19,336 bases of DNA from CAZJDM01 sp964544765 (GTDB taxonomy: Bacteria; Bdellovibrionota_B; Oligoflexia; CAYFLR01). Location: contig CAZJDM010000086.1 of the NCBI GenBank assembly GCA_964544765.1, positions 1-19,336 on the forward strand. The letters run 5' to 3'. Under the pieces are notes generated by a model, which was not told where the DNA came from, searched no databases, and saw only the letters and a program-made list of their open reading frames with translations. Made by a program: the position numbers and the translations under genes. Below are positions 1 through 7,832 of this stretch, piece by piece; positions within the stretch are counted from its first letter, which is position 1, and each line of letters opens with the position of its first letter.

Positions 1-22
1 TTTTTAAGGGTTAAAAAATTGG

Positions 23-1195
23 TCATGCCGACTCCAAAATTTTTACTTTTAGGGACTTATTAAAATAATAACCATCTTTGGAGGTTATAATATATTTAAT
101 CTCACTACCTTCTGGTTCAAGGAATTTTCTAAGTCTATTAATATTATAATAAATCTTATTATCATGTATTAATGGATTGTAGTTTTCCTTCCAAATGTAC
201 TGAGTTAGCTCTTCTTTAGAATAGGTCCTACCGGGATTTCTGGCTAGTAATACCAGAATATCAAGTAGAATAAAACAGTTTTTTAATTGAATTTTTCCCT
301 GAAATTTTTCAAAAATTTGTCTATTTTCCAAATTTATAGTGAGATCTACCGCATTGTTATTAATAATTGAAAGTTCCTTATCAATAAGTTCTTTAAGTCG
401 TTTTAGTTGGGTAGATGATATTAGTTTTTTAAGATTTTTATATAATGAACTGGCTTTGGTCAGGTTTCCTTTTTGACGAAAAGCGTAAGCCATGTTGTAT
501 AATGTACTGAAATAAAGGTACCAATTGTGATTAATTTGCGCCAGATTAAGTGCTCTTTTGTAAATATCAATTGCTTGTTCGAATTTATTTTGTTTATGAA
601 ACAAAAGACCTTTAAGTAAATAAACAGAAAATTCAAGATCAGAATCAACTTCTTTTGAAGCATAGGTTTGAATTAAGTGATCCGATTTTTCAATGGCTCC
701 GGCGCATTGGTCAAATTGTTCATTATTGAGGCGGCAGCTCCCAATTCCATAAAGAGCATAGGCCTGATCCAAATTGTTATTAGACTTTTTAGCAATAGAT
801 AAAGATTTCAAAAATAGAGATAAAGCTTTATTGAATTCTTTTCTGGAGTATTGTTGTACACCACATAAATAATGATATTTGGCATAAAATTCTTGACTGT
901 TTTGAGAAAGCAAAAAATCAGAATATAATTTTTGATAATAATCTTGTTTGGCAAAATCGCATTGTTCAGCACTCATGCGCATTAACATTTGAAATATTTT
1001 ATGGAGCCTATAAGAAGCGGGATCGGAAATTTGTTTTTCCATTCTTGCCTTAGCTAACAATAAGAATTCCTCTGCTTTGATAAAGTCCATATTACAATAA
1101 TAGGACCTCCCAAGCTCAAAAAAGACTTCTGATTTACTAGGCTCAGATATCGATTTAGATTCATTAAGAGAGACGTAGTGAGTTATCCCATCCAT
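23..1195 (-). CDS. TPR-repeat protein with C-terminal OmpR/PhoB-type winged helix (putative transcriptional regulator)
   Basis: A 390-residue soluble protein with no signal peptide. Residues about 25-270 are a run of paired helices of TPR type; the clearest units are near 102-136, 143-176, 190-222 and 228-262, with typical A/Y/G packing as in QAYALYGIGSC and FEQAIDIYKRAL. Residues about 282-380 look like a Trans_reg_C winged helix: a short N-terminal strand pair, LDILVLLARNPGRTYSKEEL, a recognition-helix region around YYNINRLRKFLE, and the closing hairpin IKYIITSKDGYYF. There is no receiver domain with a phospho-acceptor Asp, so the input is probably protein or ligand binding by the TPR part. 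The ATG has an AAGGGAA ribosome site about 6 bases upstream. It is divergent from the cytochrome block and could regulate it, which is inference. Domain types are fairly sure; the targets are unknown. Confidence 0.8.
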   Translation of the reverse strand: MDGITHYVSLNESKSISEPSKSEVFFELGRSYYCNMDFIKAEEFLLLAKARMEKQISDPASYRLHKIFQMLMRMSAEQCDFAKQDYYQKLYSDFLLSQNSQEFYAKYHYLCGVQQYSRKEFNKALSLFLKSLSIAKKSNNNLDQAYALYGIGSCRLNNEQFDQCAGAIEKSDHLIQTYASKEVDSDLEFSVYLLKGLLFHKQNKFEQAIDIYKRALNLAQINHNWYLYFSTLYNMAYAFRQKGNLTKASSLYKNLKKLISSTQLKRLKELIDKELSIINNNAVDLTINLENRQIFEKFQGKIQLKNCFILLDILVLLARNPGRTYSKEELTQYIWKENYNPLIHDNKIYYNINRLRKFLEPEGSEIKYIITSKDGYYFNKSLKVKILESA

Positions 1196-1502
1196 GGATA
1201 TTCCCTTTTGTTGTAAATATGTTACTTTATGATTAGCAGTATATTTACCATATTTAAATTATTTTAACAACCTACTATTTCACCACACTTTCCAGTGCAC
1301 AATTAATTTTTTTGTTGATTAGAATATGTGAATGTACTAATGCTTTAATTAGATATATAGATGGGGACAATCTATTTATCCTTCTATTTAGTGATTTTAA
1401 AAACATACAGTTCTTATTTTTCTTATAAAGAGTCAAGCTTTTGCAGATCTGACCTTTGGTTTTGGTAGAGATGATAATCCTAAAAGTAATGGTTGTGTAT
1501 CC

Positions 1503-1814
1503 TTGTTGATTCAATATGGTGTGATGTTGGATGTGGATATAAATCCTGATTGTGGTCAGATTTTTCGTGATCGCTTTGTAAGATTAATGAGAGATATTTT
1601 TCAAAAGTGTCCAAACTGCATGCCCTATCAAATAATGTTTCGCGGTTTTAAATCTTTTAAATTGCAATTAGGTGTAAAAATAGAAGAAACCCATGACATG
1701 ATCATTATAAAATTTTTAGATAAATGGATACGTAAAATTTACAAGAGGACAGACAGAGCCAGTCGCAAATTTGAAGATAGATGTCCAGTTGGTGGTATCT
1801 GTAAGGTTAGGTAG
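1503..1814 (+). CDS. Small Cys-containing hypothetical protein, probably exported; 5' end apparently disrupted
   Basis: Not a family I recognise. From the TTG at 1503 it gives 103 residues, with a CPNC pair and a C-terminal RCPVGGIC. Better start codons in frame are GTG 1521 or ATG 1524, but none has a ribosome site. The same frame stays open upstream to 1401 and reads as the end of a signal peptide (LIFLIKSQAFA, then DLTFGFGRDD), yet has no start codon before the stop at 1398. A GTG at 1391 in another frame, joined across the five-A run 1399-1403, would give an 18-residue signal peptide, so a frameshift or sequencing error near 1400 is likely. Read this way the mature protein would hold seven cysteines, suggesting periplasmic disulfides. 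It lies about 100 bases before the porin gene on the same strand. The reverse-strand frame over the first part has no family signature. Confidence 0.45.
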   Translation: MLIQYGVMLDVDINPDCGQIFRDRFVRLMRDIFQKCPNCMPYQIMFRGFKSFKLQLGVKIEETHDMIIIKFLDKWIRKIYKRTDRASRKFEDRCPVGGICKVR

Positions 1815-1914
1815 CCTTCCCCTGAGTATTTATTTACATTTGTTGACAAGCTGAATAAATTGCTTTAAGTGAATAAAAAAGGCATTATTTTTTATAACTA
1901 GTTTTTTTGATAAT

Positions 1915-3234
1915 GTGGTATTGGGTTTGTCTAAGCAATTTGTTCCAGTAAATCTAAAGTGTTGGTGTTTTCTGTTTTTGTATTGGCTCTATGTAAATGT
2001 GCCCTCTTATAATATGATTGCGGTTACTACTTCAGAAACTACTATTTCTGGTGGATACTACAGCGATATAGCTAAAAAATTACATTCTACTGTATACCTT
2101 GATTGGGAATTCAGTAACATTCAAGAAAATGGTTTAGAAACATTTTCTATGATTGGTCTGCAAAATGACTTTTATGATAATGACTGGATGCTCAAGCCTT
2201 ACCTATTATATCTAACTTATCCTTTGAGTGTTGGATACGAAGATAGACCTTCTTATAAATCAAAAATACAAGTCGGTAGACAGTTATTAACCGAAGGTTT
2301 TGAAATCGAAATATTGGATGGCATTTATTTACCATATTATTTAAGTCATGATCTGAAAGTTTGGCTTTATGGTGGTGTTGTTCATATCCCTGATGAATTG
2401 AAGATCAATTCAAAAGACCAATTATACGGAAGTTCTCTGGGATTTAAAAAGTGGCAAATCCACTTTAAATTAGGAGCTCACTATAAAAAATATCAGGATT
2501 ATGAAAACGGTTTGCTTTATATTACTATCTTGCGAAGCCTACCTAAGCTGATGTTTCAGCCGATAGTCTTAGCCAAAGGAGAATGGGGAACTGATGAGCA
2601 AGACTTGCGTCAAGGGTTGATAGATATAAACTTTAGGCTGATAAAAGAAATTAAGATATTTCTTGGATACTCTAAAAGGCAACCAGTAAAACAATTTGAA
2701 CTGGATAAATATTTATATAGGTTGTTGGCAATTTTTCCTCAAACTAGCTATTACTCAAAATTGCGTTGGCTCTGTACTTCTAATTTGTCCTCTTTTATAA
2801 GTTATGAAAAATTTTCTTATCAATCTCCTGTCAAGGATATTCCCGAATCATCCAATGATGGTACATCAACAGGATCTTTTTCAGGCAGAAAAGAGGTGGC
2901 TGAAAAAATAGAGGTTTCAGGAGTCTGGCGCTTGAAATCAACCACTGTAACATCTTATATTATGACTTTGTATTCTTATGGAGGCAGCCTAATAGATTGG
3001 GGTTCAGAAATTAAATATGTAATTAATCCTTTGGCTGTTTTTAGATTAGAGGGAGATATTGCTCGAATAAAAAAGATAAATTCCATTACCGGTATGGCAT
3101 ATCATTTAAGGACTGGATTTGATTTTCATCTAGGTAAAAATTGGTTGGCTTTATTAGCCGTAGAAATTGAAAGAAATTATATGGTAGAGATAGATACCAG
3201 GGCTGTTTTTTATGTTTCGCATTTTGCTTTTTAA
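1915..3234 (+). CDS. Outer-membrane beta-barrel protein, probable porin of a porin-cytochrome conduit
   Basis: About 439 residues, with a hydrophobic N-terminal segment (CWCFLFLYWLYVNVP) acting as signal peptide. The rest alternates polar and hydrophobic residues in short strands rich in Tyr, Trp, Phe and Gly, for example KMSDR-free stretches such as YLDWEFSNI, IQVGRQLLTEGFEIE and AVFRLEGDIARI. It ends in YVSHFAF; a C-terminal Phe is the usual outer-membrane barrel assembly signal. It carries no CXXCH motif itself but its 3' end overlaps the 7-heme cytochrome gene by 23 bases, and four cytochrome genes follow. By analogy with MtrB-type and Geobacter Omb/Ext porins, it could hold a multiheme cytochrome across the outer membrane. 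The GTG at 1915 has no clear ribosome site, so the start is uncertain; the next candidate that would lose the signal peptide is ATG 2014. Barrel call fairly firm; electron-conduit role inferred from neighbours. Confidence 0.7.
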   Translation: MVLGLSKQFVPVNLKCWCFLFLYWLYVNVPSYNMIAVTTSETTISGGYYSDIAKKLHSTVYLDWEFSNIQENGLETFSMIGLQNDFYDNDWMLKPYLLYLTYPLSVGYEDRPSYKSKIQVGRQLLTEGFEIEILDGIYLPYYLSHDLKVWLYGGVVHIPDELKINSKDQLYGSSLGFKKWQIHFKLGAHYKKYQDYENGLLYITILRSLPKLMFQPIVLAKGEWGTDEQDLRQGLIDINFRLIKEIKIFLGYSKRQPVKQFELDKYLYRLLAIFPQTSYYSKLRWLCTSNLSSFISYEKFSYQSPVKDIPESSNDGTSTGSFSGRKEVAEKIEVSGVWRLKSTTVTSYIMTLYSYGGSLIDWGSEIKYVINPLAVFRLEGDIARIKKINSITGMAYHLRTGFDFHLGKNWLALLAVEIERNYMVEIDTRAVFYVSHFAF

Positions 3235-3946
3235 ATACTTGTTGATTGCCGTCTATTGGTTGTTTTTGCACGGGCAGTCTTATATCCAGGTGTCACATTT
3301 GGAAGCTAAATCCAAGGATAATTTGAAGAAGCGATCTAAAGGTAAGCTAAAACAACATATTATTAGCTCAAAGCAATCTAAAGATAAATACAAGCACCCT
3401 GCAAGTAAATTGAAAATGAAATTGGATCGTTTATTTTCTCATCAAACTCATAAAGCCTTATTCATGAAAGAAACGACTTCCTCCTCTGGTAATCAAATGA
3501 AAATTGACTGTCAGGATTGCCATCGATTTTCTATTAAAGGTAAGAGAAAAGGTATTTTGCCCAAATCAGTATCTAATCGATATCTTAAGGCTCCTCGATT
3601 TGTATGTCATCAATGTCATCTAGGCAGAGTGAGTTTTCCAAGACCTAATCAATGTACTTTATGCCATAAGGATGTCAATTCTTTAAAACCCGTGGATCAT
3701 CTTTTTAATTGGCAAGATATGCATGGTAAGATGTCTCAGTTGGATCGAGATTATTGTTCTAGTTGCCACACTGATCGAAATTGTTCCAACTGCCATGTTA
3801 AAAAAGACACAATGAATCCTAATCGACATAGAGCCAATTTTAGACTGACCCATTCAATTGAGGCCCGAGCAATGCCAGGATCATGCTTTACATGTCATAG
3901 ATCGATTAGATATTGTATTAATTGTCATAAAGGGGGGCTGAGATAG
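3212..3946 (+). CDS. Heptaheme c-type cytochrome, periplasmic
   Basis: A 244-residue protein with seven CXXCH heme-attachment motifs, whose first cysteines are at residues 100, 132, 148, 182, 191, 225 and 235. A hydrophobic stretch at 4-20 is a signal peptide or anchor. Residues 33-72 are a strongly Lys/Ser-rich spacer with no heme site. The C-terminal half shows a pattern often seen in multiheme cytochromes near porins: W-x-x-x-HG, then two closely spaced CXXCH, then P-x-x-H and a second H before another CXXCH pair. The extra histidines probably supply distal ligands, giving bis-His hemes. The ATG lies inside the end of the barrel gene, with AGGG at 3199-3202 as a ribosome site nine bases upstream, so the two are probably translated together. 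It would pass electrons between the inner-membrane side and the outer-membrane barrel. The family is certain; the exact partner is not. Confidence 0.9.
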   Translation: MFRILLFKYLLIAVYWLFLHGQSYIQVSHLEAKSKDNLKKRSKGKLKQHIISSKQSKDKYKHPASKLKMKLDRLFSHQTHKALFMKETTSSSGNQMKIDCQDCHRFSIKGKRKGILPKSVSNRYLKAPRFVCHQCHLGRVSFPRPNQCTLCHKDVNSLKPVDHLFNWQDMHGKMSQLDRDYCSSCHTDRNCSNCHVKKDTMNPNRHRANFRLTHSIEARAMPGSCFTCHRSIRYCINCHKGGLR

Positions 3947-3949
3947 AGA

Positions 3950-4249
3950 ATGAGGAACTTATTTTTATTAATAGGCAGCCTTTTAATTATATATGTCTTG
4001 CATGCTTGTGGTCAGGAAGCCCAGTATGAAGATTATGAAATGGATAGTTCTTATTTAAATTTAACGCGAAACAACCATCCTCATGGTTATGGTCAAAAAG
4101 AATGTTTTACCTGTCATGTATATTATAATATTCATAAAGGGAATTGCTTTGATTGTTCCACAATGGAGTTTGCGCGTAATATAAAGGTTAAGTCGGATGA
4201 TTTTAATATCTGTGTTGGATGTCATGGGGATAATGGTGTAGTACTGTGA
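3950..4249 (+). CDS. Small lipoprotein c-type cytochrome, two intact heme motifs and one degenerate
   Basis: A 99-residue protein starting three bases after the previous stop. The N-terminus MRNLFLLIGSLLIIYVLHAC is a type-II signal peptide with a lipobox-like LHAC, so Cys20 is probably lipidated. Two canonical motifs occur, CFTCH at residue 52 and CVGCH at 88. Between them CFDCS at 66 has both cysteines but Ser in place of the axial His, so it is either a lost heme site or a disulfide. The stretch NNHPHGYGQKECFTCH with a following NIHK supplies extra His ligands. Its last codon overlaps the GTG start of the next gene (GTGA), so the two are translationally coupled. As a lipoprotein it would sit on a membrane surface within the conduit. 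Short length and reading-frame continuity argue for a real gene, not a fragment. Confidence 0.85.
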   Translation: MRNLFLLIGSLLIIYVLHACGQEAQYEDYEMDSSYLNLTRNNHPHGYGQKECFTCHVYYNIHKGNCFDCSTMEFARNIKVKSDDFNICVGCHGDNGVVL

Positions 4250-4803
4250 ACAATAGATTAATTAAAATAACTGTTTTAGTACAATGCATATTGAGTTTGG
4301 TTCTATACTTTTCGTTGGATTTATCGGCCAAAAAAAAGATGGACCTATCTCGGTTGGATCCGCATGGGCCGCCTAATCTTGATCTAAAAAAAGCAAAGTT
4401 GAAACAAATGATCGAATGTAGATCATGTCATTTAGGCAAAAAAGATGACAAGTTTTCCTGGTTATTAAAAAAGGATCCTTATAAGTTGTGTGTTTCTTGT
4501 CATAATCAATATCCTCATAGTGGGTTAGTTGAACATTTGGGAAAAAAATTTAAGATAAAAGGAAACAAAAAAAAGGAAACGATAACTTGTCTTGTTTGTC
4601 ATAGGCCTCATAGAGCCGTTCTAAAAACCGCTCTAAATCAGGATAAAAAGCAAAGTAAATCATCTTTGGTTCCTCAACCTTCATTCTTATATTTAAAAAG
4701 AAAGCAAGATGGATTACCTGTTGATTTAATTCAAAAGAGAAATTTGCGACCTATACTAAAGATAGGATGTGTTGATTGTCATTCGTGGAAAAGTCTTCCT
4801 TGA
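4246..4803 (+). CDS. Tetraheme c-type cytochrome, exported
   Basis: A 185-residue protein beginning at a GTG that overlaps the previous TGA stop. Residues 6-28 form a signal peptide ending near LSA. Four CXXCH motifs start at Cys58 (CRSCH), Cys82 (CVSCH), Cys115 (CLVCH) and Cys175 (CVDCH). Extra histidines at PHG (40), YPHSG (91), VEHLG (97) and RPHR (122) are good distal-ligand candidates. Spacing between motifs is wide and the protein is Lys-rich, especially around 99-112, so it is likely a basic periplasmic shuttle. The last heme is separated by about 55 residues without motifs (127-172). It shares strand and tight spacing with the upstream cytochrome genes. Multiheme nature is certain; no named subfamily is recognised. 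Confidence 0.9.
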   Translation: MNNRLIKITVLVQCILSLVLYFSLDLSAKKKMDLSRLDPHGPPNLDLKKAKLKQMIECRSCHLGKKDDKFSWLLKKDPYKLCVSCHNQYPHSGLVEHLGKKFKIKGNKKKETITCLVCHRPHRAVLKTALNQDKKQSKSSLVPQPSFLYLKRKQDGLPVDLIQKRNLRPILKIGCVDCHSWKSLP

Positions 4804-4913
4804 TTTCATTTAACATGATATTAAACTATAATTAGAAATTAAAGTTAAGGAATTGAGTTTAACTGTCGATAAATCTATGGAGAACCTCTATACAATATAA
4901 GAGATTGTAATTT

Positions 4914-4919
4914 GAGGAG
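4914..4919 (+). promoter_or_regulatory. Ribosome-binding site that places the start of the 26-heme cytochrome at TTG 4927
   Basis: GAGGAG lies seven bases before the TTG at 4927. The nearby ATG at 4922 is in another frame and meets a stop after three codons, and the TTG at 4912 would overlap the ribosome site itself. The decision for 4927 is therefore based on sequence alone. Confidence 0.65.
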
Positions 4920-4926
4920 AAATGAA

Positions 4927-7716
4927 TTGTTAAGTCGTAAAGAGAAGATTTTAGCCCTGATTATTTTGATTGTACCGTTATTTTTGCAGTGCATTCGTTT
5001 GAATGTTAAACCTAAAAGAGTGAAAAAAAAGGTGGTTAAACCTCATCTAGCAGGAGATTCTTCGCCTGTAACTTATCCACATATGGAGGGTTATAGAGAT
5101 GATCCATTACATGGTAAGAGGTTTTTTGATAGAAAAGAAATATGTAAATCCTGTCATGGTGATGATTTGTTAGGTGGTATCTCTAAGGTGTCTTGTAAAA
5201 AATGTCATCCAGCTTACCCACACTCAGAAAAAGACAAAGTATGCGGAGTAAGGAAAGAAGAAAGTTGTAAGCATGGAAGCATGTATTGGAACGATAGGAC
5301 TAGTTGTTCTAAGTGTCATCAGATAAACCGAGAAGATAAAGATACATATACCATGGAATTAGTGAAAAAGTCGTGTCAGGATTGTCATGCCTATCCTCAT
5401 AAAGAAGATTGGTTGTTAGCCGATATACATGGTGTTGCTTATTTTCGTGAGATGGCCAAAGATCTGCCCAAAAAGAATAAAAATTATCAGTTGAAGGTAA
5501 CATGTTTAGATTGTCATGATAGCCTTGGGAAGGTACGACAAAGGAACAAAAAGGTTGATATACCAGAATGCGCAGAATGTCATGCTGATGGCATCCCTAA
5601 AACCTTTACCCGTGGGTTAACACCAGACGGTAGATTTGCTATTTCTGATATCTTTCCTCATGATGACGATGATTTCATTAATAACCCTTGGCACGGACAA
5701 ATTTATTTATATAAAAATGAATTTTGTACCGGTTGTCATGGTGCTGATTTAAAAGGTGGAGTCGCTAAGAAGGCCTGTAATAAATGTCATATTGCCTTTC
5801 CTCATGATGATGATTTTGGTGATTGCAAAGTGGATGTACCGGCATGTTTACATGGTCAAACCTTTTTTAAGAACCGTGAGAATTGCTTAGAATGCCATGA
5901 TATAAGTGATAAACTCGCTATAAAAAGTTCTGATTCTGCGTCTATTAAAGCTGGTCTCGATGCGGGGAAAGGTTTAAACCTTGCTGCTGGTAAAAAATCT
6001 TCTAAAGGTACATCCTCCAAAGATACAAAAGAAATAGAAAAAATTGAGGCTTGTAATAGTTGTCATGAATTTCCTCATGATCCCAATGATTGGTTGTTAA
6101 GAGAAGGTCATGGGAAAACTTTTATAAGTGCTATGGAAGCTGTAGATTCTGGATCAGGTGGAAAATTTGGTGATTATTGTTTAAAATGTCACAAGAAAGA
6201 TAGTCCCTTTAGGAAGCGTAATAAAGACGTAGCTTTATCTGAGTGCGCTGAGTGCCATGATATTGATGTGCCTTTGCAAGTATTTGCCCGTAGGGGTTCG
6301 AGTGGTAAAGATGATGTCATCATGGCTTATGTTTATCCTCACTCTAAAGAATTTAAGGAGAAATCTTTACATGGTATTTTGTATCGTCGTAAAAACACCA
6401 GCTGTAGTAGTTGTCACGGTGCCAATTTGGATGGTGGTACTGCAGAAGTAGCTTGTAATAAGTGTCATGAAAATTTTCCTCATACTTATTCTTTTGAAAA
6501 CTGTCAAAAAGGATCGATATTACCTTGTGAGCATGGTTCTAGATTTTTTGCTAATCGTCAAAATTGTCGGAAATGTCATAAACAGGGTGTAAGATATGAA
6601 AAGAATGGGAATGTGGTCAATGATTTTTGTTTACAATGTCACGAGAGTTATCCTCATGATGTTAATAATTGGGGAAAGGCGACCGAGCATGGACGAAGTT
6701 TTATCGAGATTGAAAATGTTAGTGATTGCTTTGATTGTCATGCCAAAGACGCTGAATTTAGGACTCGACACGCTAAAGTAAAAATTCCGGATTGTAAGGA
6801 ATGTCATTTTTCGAAGGTCCCTTTACAAAAATATAAAGAAGATAAAGATGGTAAGATAGTTCGTGTAGACTCTAGAAAGATAGTATATCCTCATTCAGAA
6901 TCCTTTACTTTAAATAGGTATCATGGCTTTGAATATATGCAAGATAAAGAAAAATGTAATCAGTGTCATGGTAATGATTTAAAAGGTGGAATCTCAGGCA
7001 AATCTTGTACTAGTTGTCATAATAATTATCCGCATGATAATCTTGTCGATTGGAGAAAAGGGGAAGGTCATGGAGAAAGATTTGTGGAGGAATGGAACTT
7101 TTTAAATCTAGGAAAAGGAAATGGTAATGGAGATGGAAATGGCATTAACGATAATGATCTATTAGCGTGTATGGATTGTCATGATAAGAAAAGCTCATTT
7201 TTTAATCGATATACCGATAAAAAAGTACCTACTTGTAAGAAATGTCATCAGATAGATATTCCTCATTATGCTGATTATCTTTTAGATGAAAACGATGATC
7301 ATCATAAAGATGAGAGTACTAATTATAAACATCATTCCAAGGAAGCTCAAAACAATTTTGACCAATGTAAATTGTGTCATTTGGATAAAAATAAAGGTGA
7401 GCCATATGTTTTTAAAAATTATACCAAATTAACTCCTCGCGAATTTTATTTTCCTTCTTTAAAAGTATGTAATGACTGTCATAAGGGATATAATAAGAGT
7501 ATTACTAGTTTGAATAAATTATCTGAAAAAGTGCCTCAAGTTACTAAAAAATATGCCGAGTGTACTGAGTGTCATGGCGATGATAGAGTTGGATATTGGC
7601 AAGAAGAAGGGTCTGGAGATGGTCAAGTAAAAGGATGTATTGTGTGTCATAATCGCAAGGCTTCTTACGAACCATATCAAAAAAATGATGAAGTACGTTG
7701 GCGCAAAATATATTAA
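4927..7716 (+). CDS. Giant multiheme c-type cytochrome with 26 CXXCH motifs in repeated modules
   Basis: About 929 residues from TTG 4927. The N-terminus has a Lys-flanked hydrophobic segment ending in FLQC, a signal peptide with a poor lipobox, then a Lys-rich spacer. I count 26 CXXCH motifs. Three modules of six (residues about 48-223, 238-450, 465-632) follow one plan: YPH and HG, C..CHG.DL.GG, C.KCH with PH, a Cys pair before HG, C..CH, C..CH with PH and W....HG, C..CH, then a P-x-C-x-ECH-like site. Module four (about 650-780) lacks the middle two hemes, and a tail (about 810-929) adds four. The repeated His residues probably act as distal ligands, so the protein resembles a linear heme wire. 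Module two carries a Ser/Lys/Gly insertion after its third heme, and module four a Gly/Asn/Asp linker. Its gene is 123 bases downstream of the tetraheme gene, so it may share or have its own promoter. Likely on the outer or cell-surface side of the conduit; location is inferred. Confidence 0.9.
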   Translation: MLSRKEKILALIILIVPLFLQCIRLNVKPKRVKKKVVKPHLAGDSSPVTYPHMEGYRDDPLHGKRFFDRKEICKSCHGDDLLGGISKVSCKKCHPAYPHSEKDKVCGVRKEESCKHGSMYWNDRTSCSKCHQINREDKDTYTMELVKKSCQDCHAYPHKEDWLLADIHGVAYFREMAKDLPKKNKNYQLKVTCLDCHDSLGKVRQRNKKVDIPECAECHADGIPKTFTRGLTPDGRFAISDIFPHDDDDFINNPWHGQIYLYKNEFCTGCHGADLKGGVAKKACNKCHIAFPHDDDFGDCKVDVPACLHGQTFFKNRENCLECHDISDKLAIKSSDSASIKAGLDAGKGLNLAAGKKSSKGTSSKDTKEIEKIEACNSCHEFPHDPNDWLLREGHGKTFISAMEAVDSGSGGKFGDYCLKCHKKDSPFRKRNKDVALSECAECHDIDVPLQVFARRGSSGKDDVIMAYVYPHSKEFKEKSLHGILYRRKNTSCSSCHGANLDGGTAEVACNKCHENFPHTYSFENCQKGSILPCEHGSRFFANRQNCRKCHKQGVRYEKNGNVVNDFCLQCHESYPHDVNNWGKATEHGRSFIEIENVSDCFDCHAKDAEFRTRHAKVKIPDCKECHFSKVPLQKYKEDKDGKIVRVDSRKIVYPHSESFTLNRYHGFEYMQDKEKCNQCHGNDLKGGISGKSCTSCHNNYPHDNLVDWRKGEGHGERFVEEWNFLNLGKGNGNGDGNGINDNDLLACMDCHDKKSSFFNRYTDKKVPTCKKCHQIDIPHYADYLLDENDDHHKDESTNYKHHSKEAQNNFDQCKLCHLDKNKGEPYVFKNYTKLTPREFYFPSLKVCNDCHKGYNKSITSLNKLSEKVPQVTKKYAECTECHGDDRVGYWQEEGSGDGQVKGCIVCHNRKASYEPYQKNDEVRWRKIY

Positions 7717-7717
7717 C

Positions 7718-7775
7718 GTAGGGTGCAAGTTTCTGCCTTCGGCGGTCGGGGCGGTTACCATGCCTCGGCGTTAAG
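7718..7775. other. GC-rich patch between convergent genes
   Basis: This stretch is much richer in G and C than everything around it, with CCTTCGGCGGTCGGGGCGG followed by CATGCCTCGGCG. The words TGCCTTCGGCG and TGCCTCGGCG are near copies. It sits between the stop of the big cytochrome and the 3' end of the barrel gene. It may be an interspersed repeat or a residual foreign piece; I see no convincing hairpin with a T-run. Confidence 0.35.
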
Positions 7776-7832
7776 TTAGTACAAATTAGTGTCATTGTAT
7801 GTTGTCTAAAGTTCCGGCGATGTTATTTAGCA

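Noticed and set aside
1275..1514. 79-residue reverse-strand reading frame
   Set aside because: Lys/Ile/Asn-rich, no family signature, lies opposite the disrupted small gene and has no ribosome site; likely chance.
1843..1871. TTGACA box before the barrel gene as a promoter
   Set aside because: The -35 is perfect but no -10 close to TATAAT lies 16-18 bases downstream; TATAAC about 40 bases on lacks a -35.
4804..4911. Own promoter for the 26-heme gene (TTGAGT then TATGGA, 17-base spacing)
   Set aside because: Both boxes are poor matches; read-through from upstream cytochrome genes is equally likely.
7519..7795. Two reverse-strand frames over the end of the 26-heme gene
   Set aside because: They lie opposite a clearly coding cytochrome end and the GC-rich patch; no signature and no start context.
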